Source: an uncultured Clostridia bacterium
GTDB lineage: Bacteria > Bacillota > Clostridia > Oscillospirales > CAG-272
Direction of reading: 5' to 3'
NCBI GenBank assembly: GCA_947630015.1
Contig: CANRFY010000005.1
Span: forward strand, 40,972 to 104,971
DNA length: 64,000 nt
Shown: in pieces, positions 1-8,874 of the stretch
Layout: every line of letters starts with the position of its first letter
Position numbering within the stretch: position 1 is the stretch's first letter
Position numbers and translations under genes: made by a program
Notes under the pieces: model-generated
The model's input: only the letters and a program-made list of their open reading frames with translations
Database searches by the model: none
Told to the model about the DNA's origin: nothing

Positions 1-540
1 GAGCTTTTTATTTATAAGTCCCGATTTGCGCCTCGGCGGGAACATCGGGTCGAGATATATCAAATCTGCGCCGAGATCGCTCGTCGGCATCAATTCGGTG
101 CTGTCGCCCTCCGTGAGATGCATATGGGACGTTATCGCGCACAGGCGCTCGTCAGACTCCGCGCGGCGCAGAGCGTCGCGAAGAAGCGCCGCGATCACGG
201 CGTTTTTTTCATACAGCGATACTTCATAGCCGCAGGCGGCGAGCAAAAACGCGTCCTCGCCCATTCCGGCGGCGGCGTCGACGGCCTTAAGGCCGCCCGA
301 TCTCGGTTTCGCCGTCCTGATCAGCAGCTCCTGTCGAAGCCCCGCGCCGATCCTTGACAGCATCTGCGTAAAATCGCCGCGATATTTCATTCCGTATCCC
401 GAAAGCGACACACCCGTCCGATCGAACAAAACGGTCACGCCGTCCCCCTCCCGATCGCAGAGCGGCGCGCCCGTGCGCCTCGCAAGCGCCTCCGCCTCGT
501 CATACATCACGCCGTCTGAAACGCAAATCACAAGCTCCAT
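1..540 (-). CDS. rsmJ: 16S rRNA (guanine(1516)-N(2))-methyltransferase RsmJ-like, C-terminus cut by window edge
   Basis: Read by hand on minus strand from ATG at 540: MELVICVSDGVMYDEAEALARRTG...KAVDAAAGMGEDAFLLAACGYEVSLYEKN...FDLVYLDPMFPPRRKSGL; DAxAGxGxDAF and YLDPMFP motifs of the RsmJ/YhiQ family. Open at base 1. Confidence 0.75.
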   Translation of the reverse strand, partial: MELVICVSDGVMYDEAEALARRTGAPLCDREGDGVTVLFDRTGVSLSGYGMKYRGDFTQMLSRIGAGLRQELLIRTAKPRSGGLKAVDAAAGMGEDAFLLAACGYEVSLYEKNAVIAALLRDALRRAESDERLCAITSHMHLTEGDSTELMPTSDLGADLIYLDPMFPPRRKSGLINKKL

Positions 541-681
541 ACGCGCCTCCGTCCTTCAGCTGTCGTCGACGATCTATCATAACACGAAGGAGGCGTGTTG
601 TCAACATTTGAAAAAGCCGTTGAAATCGGACGCGTAATGATTTATAATAGCTTTGGGAGAACTGTTTTCGGAGAGACAAAT

Positions 682-1113
682 ATGACGTTTTATGCAAAGA
701 AATTTTCGGAGCTGTCGGCCGGCGAGATATATGAAATCCTCAAGGCGCGCGCCGACGTATTCATAATCGAGCAAAACATAAATTATCAGGATATGGACGA
801 CGTCGACTATGACAGTCTGCACTGTTTTCTGTCCGACGGCGGCAGCGTCGCCGCGTATCTGCGCGCATACGGCGCTGGCGACGGCGCCGTCAAGCTCGGA
901 CGCGTCCTGACGCGTCCGCACGGGCGCGGTCTCGGGCGGACGCTCATGGAGCGCAGCATCCCCGCGGTCGCGGAGGCGACGGGATGCCGCCGCATCGTCC
1001 TCGACGCGCAGAAATACGCCGTCGGATTCTATGAAAAGTTCGGCTTCCGCGTCGTTTCGGGCGAATTCTTGGAGGAAGGCATCGTTCACGTCGCGATGGC
1101 GGCCGATATATGA
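682..1113 (+). CDS. GNAT family N-acetyltransferase (ElaA-like)
   Basis: MTFYAKKFSELSAGEIYEILKARADVFIIEQNINYQDMD...LGRVLTRPHGRGLGRTLM...FYEKFGF; start moved to ATG 682. Confidence 0.8.
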   Translation: MTFYAKKFSELSAGEIYEILKARADVFIIEQNINYQDMDDVDYDSLHCFLSDGGSVAAYLRAYGAGDGAVKLGRVLTRPHGRGLGRTLMERSIPAVAEATGCRRIVLDAQKYAVGFYEKFGFRVVSGEFLEEGIVHVAMAADI

Positions 1114-1164
1114 AATATTCGCCGGCTCCCGTTCCGGCAAAAATAAACATCTAAGGAGTACGTC

Positions 1165-3120
1165 ATGGTAACAAAGCTTGAAAATTCGCTCGAATGTCGG
1201 TTCGGACACGAGAACATGAAGATCGAGGCGTGGGGACGCGGCATCCGCGTGCGCATCACGCCGATAGGCGCGATTCCCGATGAGGACTGGGCGCTCGCCG
1301 AGGACGTCCCGCACAAGGCCGATGCCGTTTCCGCCGACCGCGAGGGCGGCACATACGTCGAATGCGGCGGGCTTCGCTGCGAGCTGCTCGGCGATCACTT
1401 GCGCTTTACGCGCGGCGGGGACGTGCTGTTTGAGGAGGTATGGTATCCGTGGTCGCTTCGCGATCGTCCGCGCGTGTATAAGACGCTGCGCGGCAGCGAT
1501 ACGTTCGAGGCGACGATCAAATTCGCCGCCTACGACGGCGAGCATCTGCACGGCATGGGTCAGTACCGCGACGCGCGATTTGACCTGAAAGGCTCGACGC
1601 TCGAGCTTGCGCACCGCAACTCGCAGATATCGGTGCCGTTTCTGCTCTCCTCGCGCGGATACGGATTTCTGTGGAACAATCCCGCGATCGGCCGCGCGAC
1701 ATTCGCCGAGAATGTGACCGAGTGGCACGCGGACGCGACGCGCGCGATCGATTTCTGGATCTGCGCCGGAGATTCGCCCGCAGAGATCATCGAAAAATAC
1801 GCCGACGTCGTCGGTCACGCGTCTCCCCTGCCCGAGAGTTTGCTCGGACTGTGGCAGTGCAAGCTTCGCTATCGCACGCAGGACGAGCTTCTCACGGCGG
1901 CGCGCGAATATCACAGGCGCGGAATCAAGCTTGACGTCATCGTCATCGATTTCTTTCACTGGATATATCAGGGCGACTGGGATTTCGATCCCGAATACTG
2001 GCCCGATCCGCAGGCGATGGTGGACGAGCTGAAATCAATGGGAATACGCCTGATGGTGTCCGTATGGCCGACGGTCGATCCGCGCTCGAAAAATTACCAT
2101 GGGTTCTCGTCGAACGGCTACCTCATCCGCACGGAGCGCGGTCTGCCCGCCGTCATGGATTTTAACGGTCAGGTCGGCATCTACGACGCCACCGACCCCG
2201 GCGCGCGCGAGTTCGCATACGGAATTCTGAAGCAGAACTACGGCAAATACGGCATCGATATGTTCTGGCTCGACGAGGCGGAGCCGGAGTATTCCGTCAC
2301 CGATTTCGATCATTACCGCCAGTACATAGGCCCCGCGCTTTCGACGGGCAATATCTATCCGCGTATGCATTCGATGATGGTTTACGACGGGCAGAAAAAG
2401 GACGGCGTACACGACATCCTCAACCTCGTGCGGTGCGCTTGGGTCGGCAGCCCGAAATACGGCGCGCTCGTCTGGAGCGGCGACATCGAATCGTCGTTCC
2501 GCGAGATGAAGGTGCAGATCAGAAACGGCATCAACATGGGTGTTGCCGGCATCCCGTGGTGGATATCTGACACGGGCGGCTTCTACGGCGGCAACGTCAA
2601 CGATCCCGTGTTCCGTGAACTGCTCGTGCGCTGGTTCCAGTGGGCAGTTTACACGCCGGTGCTTCGTATGCACGGCGACAGGCAGCCGAACAAGGGCGCG
2701 CTCGCGTGGAACACCGACCGCGGCGGCGGATTCTGCTCGTCCGGCGCCGACAACGAGCTGTGGGTCTACGGCGAGGAGATATATGAAATACTCAAGTCAT
2801 ATGTCGATATTCGCGAATCGATGAAGCCGTACATCGTGAAAGCCGCGGACGAATCCGTCCGGACCGGACTGCCTATGATCCGCGCGATGTACATCGAATT
2901 CCCCGACGACGAGGAATGCTGGCGCGTCGACGACGAGTATATGTTCGGCTCCGACTTGCTCGTCGCGCCCGTGACCGAATACGGCGCGCGCGAACGGCGC
3001 GTATATCTGCCGCGCGGCAGATGGGAGGCGTGCGACGGCAGCGGCGTCGTCGAGAGCAAGGGCGAATACGTCACGGCGAACGCTCCGCTCGAATATACGC
3101 CCGTTTATAAAAAAGTCTGA
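1165..3120 (+). CDS. Glycoside hydrolase family 31 (alpha-glucosidase/alpha-xylosidase-like)
   Basis: 651 aa; GIDMFWLDEAEPE catalytic region and GHxxLLGLWQCKLRY-type GH31 context, C-terminal beta-sandwich APVTEYGARERRVYLPRGRW. Confidence 0.88.
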   Translation: MVTKLENSLECRFGHENMKIEAWGRGIRVRITPIGAIPDEDWALAEDVPHKADAVSADREGGTYVECGGLRCELLGDHLRFTRGGDVLFEEVWYPWSLRDRPRVYKTLRGSDTFEATIKFAAYDGEHLHGMGQYRDARFDLKGSTLELAHRNSQISVPFLLSSRGYGFLWNNPAIGRATFAENVTEWHADATRAIDFWICAGDSPAEIIEKYADVVGHASPLPESLLGLWQCKLRYRTQDELLTAAREYHRRGIKLDVIVIDFFHWIYQGDWDFDPEYWPDPQAMVDELKSMGIRLMVSVWPTVDPRSKNYHGFSSNGYLIRTERGLPAVMDFNGQVGIYDATDPGAREFAYGILKQNYGKYGIDMFWLDEAEPEYSVTDFDHYRQYIGPALSTGNIYPRMHSMMVYDGQKKDGVHDILNLVRCAWVGSPKYGALVWSGDIESSFREMKVQIRNGINMGVAGIPWWISDTGGFYGGNVNDPVFRELLVRWFQWAVYTPVLRMHGDRQPNKGALAWNTDRGGGFCSSGADNELWVYGEEIYEILKSYVDIRESMKPYIVKAADESVRTGLPMIRAMYIEFPDDEECWRVDDEYMFGSDLLVAPVTEYGARERRVYLPRGRWEACDGSGVVESKGEYVTANAPLEYTPVYKKV

Positions 3121-3137
3121 GGCTTAAACGGAGGCAC

Positions 3138-3165
3138 GGGGGGAGAAGCTTTTGCTTCTTCCCCC
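3138..3165. other. Stable hairpin between GH31 and response regulator genes
   Basis: GGGGGGAGAAGC-TTTT-GCTTCTTCCCCC, 12-bp stem with one G-U pair; no clear T-tract follows on the + strand. Confidence 0.6.
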
Positions 3166-3178
3166 ATAGAAAAATCAA

Positions 3179-3853
3179 GTGAAATATCGCATACTGATAG
3201 TTGAGGACGACGCGCGTATCGCGGCCGCGATACGCGAGGACGCGGCGAGGTGGGATCTCGACGCGCGTGCAGTTTCCGATATGCGCGCGGTGATGTCCGA
3301 GTTTTCGGAATATCAGCCGCATATCGTGCTGCTCGATATAGGACTTCCCTTTTATAACGGCTACCACTGGTGCCGCGAGATAAGAAGCGTATCCAAGACG
3401 CCCATCATCTTCATCTCGTCCGCGTCGGACAACATGAATATCGTCATGGCAATGAATATGGGCGCGGACGATTTTATCGCAAAGCCGTTCGACGGCGAGG
3501 TTTTGATCGCCAAAATACAGGCGCTTCTGCGCCGCACATACGATTACGCCGGAGGCGTCCATATTATCGAGCATCGAGGCGCGATGCTCGACACCGCGAG
3601 CGGCGCGTTTTTCTATAACGGCGAGCAAATTCAGCTGACGAAAAACGAATACCGCATCATCCTTTGCCTCATGGAGAACAGAGGACGCGCCGTCAGCCGC
3701 GAACGGCTCATGGTGAGGCTCTGGAAAACGCGCGAATACGTCGACGAGAACACGCTGACGGTCAACATCAACAGACTGCGCAAAAAGCTCGACGCCGCGG
3801 GCCTTTGCGATTTTATCAAGACAAAGGTCGGCGTCGGCTATATTATCGAATGA
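3179..3853 (+). CDS. OmpR-family response regulator (BceR-like)
   Basis: GTG start; N-terminal receiver ILIVEDD...VLLDIGLPFYNG...KPFDGEVL and C-terminal winged helix; adjacent to HK and ABC genes. Confidence 0.88.
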   Translation: MKYRILIVEDDARIAAAIREDAARWDLDARAVSDMRAVMSEFSEYQPHIVLLDIGLPFYNGYHWCREIRSVSKTPIIFISSASDNMNIVMAMNMGADDFIAKPFDGEVLIAKIQALLRRTYDYAGGVHIIEHRGAMLDTASGAFFYNGEQIQLTKNEYRIILCLMENRGRAVSRERLMVRLWKTREYVDENTLTVNINRLRKKLDAAGLCDFIKTKVGVGYIIE

Positions 3854-4854
3854 AAGGCCCACGTATCATGAAAAACGTCGTTTTATATCTGCGCGGACGC
3901 GTCGGATTTATTATATTGCAGGCGGCGTTCGCCGCCATATTCGCGGTATCGTTCGCCCTTTACCATCTGCCGATCGCCGCCGTCGCGTATCCGGCCCTGC
4001 TCTGTCTATGTCTGTTGATCGTCTGCGCCGCGATCGGCGTCATACGCCAAAGGAGCCGCCACAGGCGGCTGTCACATCTGTCCTCCCTGCCCGCCGATAT
4101 GATCTCCGAGCTGCCCGAGCCGCGCTCGGTCGACGAGCGCGATTATCAGGCGATCATATATAAGCTGCGCGACGATATGGCGGCGCTCGACGGCGACCGC
4201 ACCGCGCGTCTGCGCGATACGATCGAATATTATACGGTGTGGGCGCATCAGATCAAAACGCCGATAACGTCGATGCGTCTCGCGCTCGAAAACGAGGACA
4301 CGCCGCTCGGGCGCGAGCTTACTACCGATCTGCACGCGATCGAGCGTTACGTCGGGATGGTGCTGGCATATCTTCGCCTCGACTCCGAAAGCAGCGATTA
4401 CGTATTCAAAAAATGCAGTCTCGACGACATAATCGGCGGGGCCGTATCGGAGCTTGCATCCGAATTCATCAGCCGGCGGATCAGCCTCGATTACGATCGT
4501 GTCGGCATGGAGGTCGTGACAGATGAAAAATGGCTGTCGTTCGTGATCGGTCAGGTGCTGTCGAACGCCCTCAAATATACGCCGCAGGGCAGCGTATCGA
4601 TATATGCGTCGGGCGAGGACACGCTCTGCATCGAGGACACCGGCATCGGAATCGAAGAGAGCGATCTGCCGCGCATTTTCGAGAAGGGCTACACGGGCTG
4701 CAACGGGCGGATCGACAAGCGCTCGACGGGGATCGGGCTTTATCTGTGCCGCCGCGTCTGCGACAGGCTCGGCGCATCGATCACGGCAGAATCCGAAGTC
4801 GGGCGCGGGACGCGCATTTTCATTCGATTCGATCGCCGCGCCGACGCCGCATAA
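3850..4854 (+). CDS. Intramembrane-sensing histidine kinase (BceS-like)
   Basis: MKGPRIMKNVVLYLRGR..., two N-terminal TM segments, YYTVWAHQIKTPI H-box, GTGIGLYLC; ATGA overlap with the RR gene. Confidence 0.87.
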   Translation: MKGPRIMKNVVLYLRGRVGFIILQAAFAAIFAVSFALYHLPIAAVAYPALLCLCLLIVCAAIGVIRQRSRHRRLSHLSSLPADMISELPEPRSVDERDYQAIIYKLRDDMAALDGDRTARLRDTIEYYTVWAHQIKTPITSMRLALENEDTPLGRELTTDLHAIERYVGMVLAYLRLDSESSDYVFKKCSLDDIIGGAVSELASEFISRRISLDYDRVGMEVVTDEKWLSFVIGQVLSNALKYTPQGSVSIYASGEDTLCIEDTGIGIEESDLPRIFEKGYTGCNGRIDKRSTGIGLYLCRRVCDRLGASITAESEVGRGTRIFIRFDRRADAA

Positions 4855-4863
4855 CGCGCCGTC

Positions 4864-4877
4864 TTACAAAAATGTAA
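4864..4877. promoter_or_regulatory. Putative response-regulator operator TTACA-N4-TGTAA upstream of the ABC transporter genes
   Basis: Perfect palindromic arms TTACA AAAA TGTAA, with another TGTAA half-site 21 bp downstream (4894-4898); lies upstream of a TATAAT at 4933-4938. Confidence 0.5.
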
Positions 4878-4932
4878 TAATAAACGCGGGAAATGTAAGC
4901 CGAATCGATGGCGAAGCGTTTCCCGCGTCTGA

Positions 4933-4938
4933 TATAAT
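4933..4938 (+). promoter_or_regulatory. -10 element of the promoter for the ABC genes
   Basis: TATAAT with a poor -35, about 45 nt upstream of the ABC ATPase start. Confidence 0.5.
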
Positions 4939-4979
4939 TGCAGCTGTAAGACGACAAACTGACACGGAGGTTTACTGTC

Positions 4980-5744
4980 ATGAGCTATTTGGAAGTCAAA
5001 GGCATAAGAAAGGTATATTCGCAGCGTATCGGGACGCAGACGGTCGAGGCGCTCAAAAACGTCAATTTCACGGTCGAGGCAGGCGAATTCGTCGCGATCA
5101 TGGGCGAATCGGGCAGCGGCAAGACGACGCTACTTAACATCCTCGCCGCGATCGACAAGCCGACGAGCGGCTCCGTCGTCCTTGACGGGATGGAGCTGAC
5201 GCGGATAAAGGATTCGGCGATATCGGCGTTCAGGCGCGACAATCTCGGGTTCGTGTTCCAGCAGTTCAATCTGCTCGACACGTTCACGATCGAGGACAAT
5301 ATATATCTTCCGCTCGTACTGTCCGGAACGGATCATAAATCGATGCGCGCGCGGCTGACGCCGATCGCCTCGCGGCTCGGAATATCGGCGATATTGCGGA
5401 AATATCCGTATGAGGTGTCGGGCGGACAGAAGCAGCGCGCCGCCGTCGCGCGCGCGCTGATCACAAATCCGAAGCTGATACTCGCCGACGAGCCGACGGG
5501 CGCGCTCGATTCAAAATCGACGGACGAGCTTTTGTCGATGTTCACCGACGTCAATTCGCTCGGACAGACGATATTGATGGTGACGCATTCGATCAAGGCG
5601 GCCAGCTCCGCAGGCCGCGTGCTGTTCATCCGCGACGGCGAGGTGTTTCATCAGATATACCGCGGAGGCGACTCTAACGAGCAGCTTTATCAGAAAATTT
5701 CGGACACGCTTACGCTGATCGCCGCCGGAGGTGACGTCAAATGA
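4980..5744 (+). CDS. ABC transporter ATP-binding protein (BceA-like)
   Basis: GESGSGKTTLLNILAAIDKPTSG, QQFNLLDTFT, VSGGQKQRAAVARAL, ILADEPTGALD motifs. Confidence 0.93.
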   Translation: MSYLEVKGIRKVYSQRIGTQTVEALKNVNFTVEAGEFVAIMGESGSGKTTLLNILAAIDKPTSGSVVLDGMELTRIKDSAISAFRRDNLGFVFQQFNLLDTFTIEDNIYLPLVLSGTDHKSMRARLTPIASRLGISAILRKYPYEVSGGQKQRAAVARALITNPKLILADEPTGALDSKSTDELLSMFTDVNSLGQTILMVTHSIKAASSAGRVLFIRDGEVFHQIYRGGDSNEQLYQKISDTLTLIAAGGDVK

Positions 5745-7801
5745 AGATAGGATTCTATCCGAAGCTGGCCGCCGTCAGCATTCGCAAAAATAAAAAGATG
5801 TTCGCCCCGTTCATCCTGACGTGCGTCGGGATGGTGATGATGTTCTATATCATAATGTTTCTCGGCGTCAACGGCGTATCCGACGATATGATCGGCGCAG
5901 AATTTGTTCGCAGTATGCTGCAGCTCGGGAGCTGGGTGATCGCGGTGTTTTCGTGCATATTCCTGTTCTATACGAATTCGTTTCTGATGCGCCGCCGCAA
6001 AACCGAGTTCGGCCTATATAACATCCTCGGCATGGGAAAATGGAGCATCGGGCGCATCCTGTTCTGGGAGACGCTGATCGAGGCCGCCGTCTCGATCACT
6101 ACGGGCTTGGCGCTCGGCATTGCGCTTTCAAAGCTGGCGGAGCTTGGATTCGTCAACGTGATGCGCGGGCAAATCACATATGATCTCAAAGTGTCGCCGC
6201 TCGCCGTAATTAGGACGCTCGAGGTGTTCGGCGTAATATTCATGCTTCTGCTCTTGAACTCGATACGTCAGGTGCGCTTCGCGAGCGCTGTTCAGCTTAT
6301 GCGCGGCGAAAATACGGGCGAAAAACCGCCGCGCGCGAACTGGCTTTTCGGGATTTTGGGCGTTTTGGTCCTCGGCTGCGCGTACTGGATCGCCGTGAAG
6401 ATAAACGATCCTATAAACGCTGTCATGTGGTTCTTTGCAGCCGTTCTTATGGTAATTGCCGGCACGTATCTTTTGATGATATCGGGATCGGTCATGTTCT
6501 GTCGGCTCTTGCAGAAGAATAAGCGATACTACTATAAGCCGAATCACTTCGTCTCCGTGTCGTCGATGGCGTTCCGCATGAAGCGCAACGGCGCGGGACT
6601 CGCCTCTATATGCATTCTCGCGACGATGGTGCTTGTCATGATATCGTCGACGACGTGTCTTTACTTCGGCGAGGAAAACGCGGTGAATCAGCGCTATCCG
6701 CGCGATATCAACATCGATTTCAGATTCGGCGAATTAAAGGGGCTGTCCGACGATACGGCCGAGGCGATCAGGCGCGATCTGCAAAAGATGACCGCGGACG
6801 CGGGCGCCGATGAAAGCGACGTCATCTCGTACCGCGCGGCTTACGTATCGGGGCTGCTGCTGGGCGATACCGTCGAGCTTGACGTGCGCAATGTCGACTC
6901 CGTCGGCATAGATACGATGTCGAACGTGTGGCAGTTCTATTTCGTCCCGCTGTCGGATTTCAATAGTATGGTCGGCGAGGATATATCCCTCGGCCGCGAC
7001 GAGGCGCTCGTCTGCGTCTATCGCGGAGAATTCGACGGGGACACACTGTCGTTTAACGGCGGCAGATCGTTTAACGTAAAGAAATACGACGGGACCAAAT
7101 TCGAGCATGGAGAGGGGTATATTTTATCGCAGTTCATGATCGTGATCGTGCCTGATCTCGAATATGCGACGGAGGGTATCGCAGAAATGACGGACGCGCT
7201 CGACGAGCGTATGCTCCGCTACCGCATGAAGTACAATTTCAACACCGAGCTTGACGCGGACGAAGAGATCGCCCTCTGCGATAAGATCAACGAGTTATTA
7301 TACTCTACGCCGCTCGATGCGAGTTACATGGAGGCGACATACGGCGCGTATGCGTCGATCTCGTCGCGCGAGGAAAACAGGCAGGATTTCTACGGTATGT
7401 TCGGCACGCTGTTCTATATCGGCATAATTTTGAGCATCGTATTCATACTCGCCGCCGTGCTTATCATCTACTATAAGCAGCTCTCCGAGGGATACGAGGA
7501 TCAGGGGCGGTTCGACATAATGCAGCGGATCGGCATGACGAAGCGAGAAATCAAACGAAATGTCAATTCTCAGCTTTTGACCGTGTTTTTCCTTCCGCTC
7601 TCGTTCGCCGCGCTCCATCTTTTGTTCGCGTTCCCCATCATATCGAAGCTTTTGATGCTGTTCGGTCTTGACAACGTCGCGCTGTTCGCGGCGACGACGG
7701 GGATAAGTCTCTGCGTTTTCGCCGTGTTCTACACGATCGTCTATTTCGTCACCGCGTCCGCGTATTATAAGATCGTCAGCGGGATCGGAGAGCGCGCATG
7801 A
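5741..7801 (+). CDS. ABC transporter permease, FtsX/BceB-like
   Basis: 686 aa, multiple TM segments, ATGA overlap with the ATPase gene, large extracellular domain. Confidence 0.9.
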   Translation: MKIGFYPKLAAVSIRKNKKMFAPFILTCVGMVMMFYIIMFLGVNGVSDDMIGAEFVRSMLQLGSWVIAVFSCIFLFYTNSFLMRRRKTEFGLYNILGMGKWSIGRILFWETLIEAAVSITTGLALGIALSKLAELGFVNVMRGQITYDLKVSPLAVIRTLEVFGVIFMLLLLNSIRQVRFASAVQLMRGENTGEKPPRANWLFGILGVLVLGCAYWIAVKINDPINAVMWFFAAVLMVIAGTYLLMISGSVMFCRLLQKNKRYYYKPNHFVSVSSMAFRMKRNGAGLASICILATMVLVMISSTTCLYFGEENAVNQRYPRDINIDFRFGELKGLSDDTAEAIRRDLQKMTADAGADESDVISYRAAYVSGLLLGDTVELDVRNVDSVGIDTMSNVWQFYFVPLSDFNSMVGEDISLGRDEALVCVYRGEFDGDTLSFNGGRSFNVKKYDGTKFEHGEGYILSQFMIVIVPDLEYATEGIAEMTDALDERMLRYRMKYNFNTELDADEEIALCDKINELLYSTPLDASYMEATYGAYASISSREENRQDFYGMFGTLFYIGIILSIVFILAAVLIIYYKQLSEGYEDQGRFDIMQRIGMTKREIKRNVNSQLLTVFFLPLSFAALHLLFAFPIISKLLMLFGLDNVALFAATTGISLCVFAVFYTIVYFVTASAYYKIVSGIGERA

Positions 7802-7959
7802 TGCGGCGGGTGCGGCGCATTCTGTCAGGCGTTGTGTTCTGGTGCGGGATCGCGGTCGTATTCATTATCTCGCTGCCTGCGGAGCTGCTGTTCGGCATAG
7901 TTAGCATAACGGTCAACGCGCTCGACGCGATAATAAAAAAGATAGACGGCGGCAGCTGA
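7798..7959 (+). CDS. Small hydrophobic protein (53 aa) translationally coupled to the Bce-type permease
   Basis: Below the ORF track cutoff; read by hand: MMRRVRRILSGVVFWCGIAVVFIISLPAELLFGIVSITVNALDAIIKKIDGGS*; ATGA overlap with permease stop; GGAGAG upstream. Confidence 0.6.
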   Translation: MMRRVRRILSGVVFWCGIAVVFIISLPAELLFGIVSITVNALDAIIKKIDGGS

Positions 7960-7978
7960 TGCCTTTTTGGAGGATAAA

Positions 7979-8869
7979 ATGGACAAAACAGAAAAAAGCC
8001 GCAGACGGCAGCGCACGCTGATCGCGCTTTTGATCGCGTGGGGCGCGATTTTGGCGTCCGCCGTCATAGGCTTATGCATATATGATAATTACAGGATCGC
8101 GCGCACCGAGATAACGGTCGCGGACGGCGCGCTGCCGCCGTCCTTCGACGGATATAAGATCGCGCACGTATCCGATCTGCACAACAGAGAATTCGGGCGC
8201 GGCAGCGAAAGACTGCTTTCGATCCTCGAGGAAGAGCGTCCCGACATGATCGCGATCACGGGCGATCTGATCGATTCGCGCCGCACCGACGTCGACGCCG
8301 CAGTCACATTTGCGGCGGGAGCCGTCAAGATCGCGCCTACGTTTTACGTCACCGGCAATCACGAGGCCGCGTCGGATAAATACGGCGAGCTTGCGGAAAA
8401 GCTCGCCGGAGTCGGCGTCGCCGTCATCGACGACAGCTCGGCCAAAATTTATCGCAGAAGCGGCTGCATTTTGATATGCGGGCTGCGCGATCCGAATTTC
8501 GATATGCTCGGATGCACGCCTGACGAAAGGGCGGCGGCGGTCAGGGATAAGCTGTGCGCCATGATCGGCGACGGCGGCGAATTCGTCATATTGCTGTCGC
8601 ATCGGCCGGAGCTGTTCGACGCTTACGCGTCGAGCGGCGTCGATCTTGCGCTGTGCGGCCATGCGCACGGCGGACAGTTCCGCATCCCGTTTATCGGCGG
8701 CGTTTACGCGCCGGATCAGGGATTTTTGCCGAAATACGACGCCGGCATATATGAAAGCGGTCGATGCAGGATGGCGGTCAGCCGCGGACTCGGCAACAGT
8801 GTGATCCCCTTCCGCTTAAATAATTCGCCGGAGCTTTTGATATTGACGCTTAAGCGGGACGCGGGATGA
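7979..8869 (+). CDS. Membrane-anchored metallophosphoesterase
   Basis: HVSDLHN, TGDLIDSR, VTGNHE, LSHRPE, CGHAHGGQ motifs; one N-terminal TM. Confidence 0.9.
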   Translation: MDKTEKSRRRQRTLIALLIAWGAILASAVIGLCIYDNYRIARTEITVADGALPPSFDGYKIAHVSDLHNREFGRGSERLLSILEEERPDMIAITGDLIDSRRTDVDAAVTFAAGAVKIAPTFYVTGNHEAASDKYGELAEKLAGVGVAVIDDSSAKIYRRSGCILICGLRDPNFDMLGCTPDERAAAVRDKLCAMIGDGGEFVILLSHRPELFDAYASSGVDLALCGHAHGGQFRIPFIGGVYAPDQGFLPKYDAGIYESGRCRMAVSRGLGNSVIPFRLNNSPELLILTLKRDAG

Positions 8870-8874
8870 ATTCG

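Noticed and set aside
601-1959. 452-aa minus-strand ORF
   Set aside because: Antisense to the GNAT and GH31 genes; Arg/Ala/Asp-rich shadow frame typical of high-GC coding DNA.
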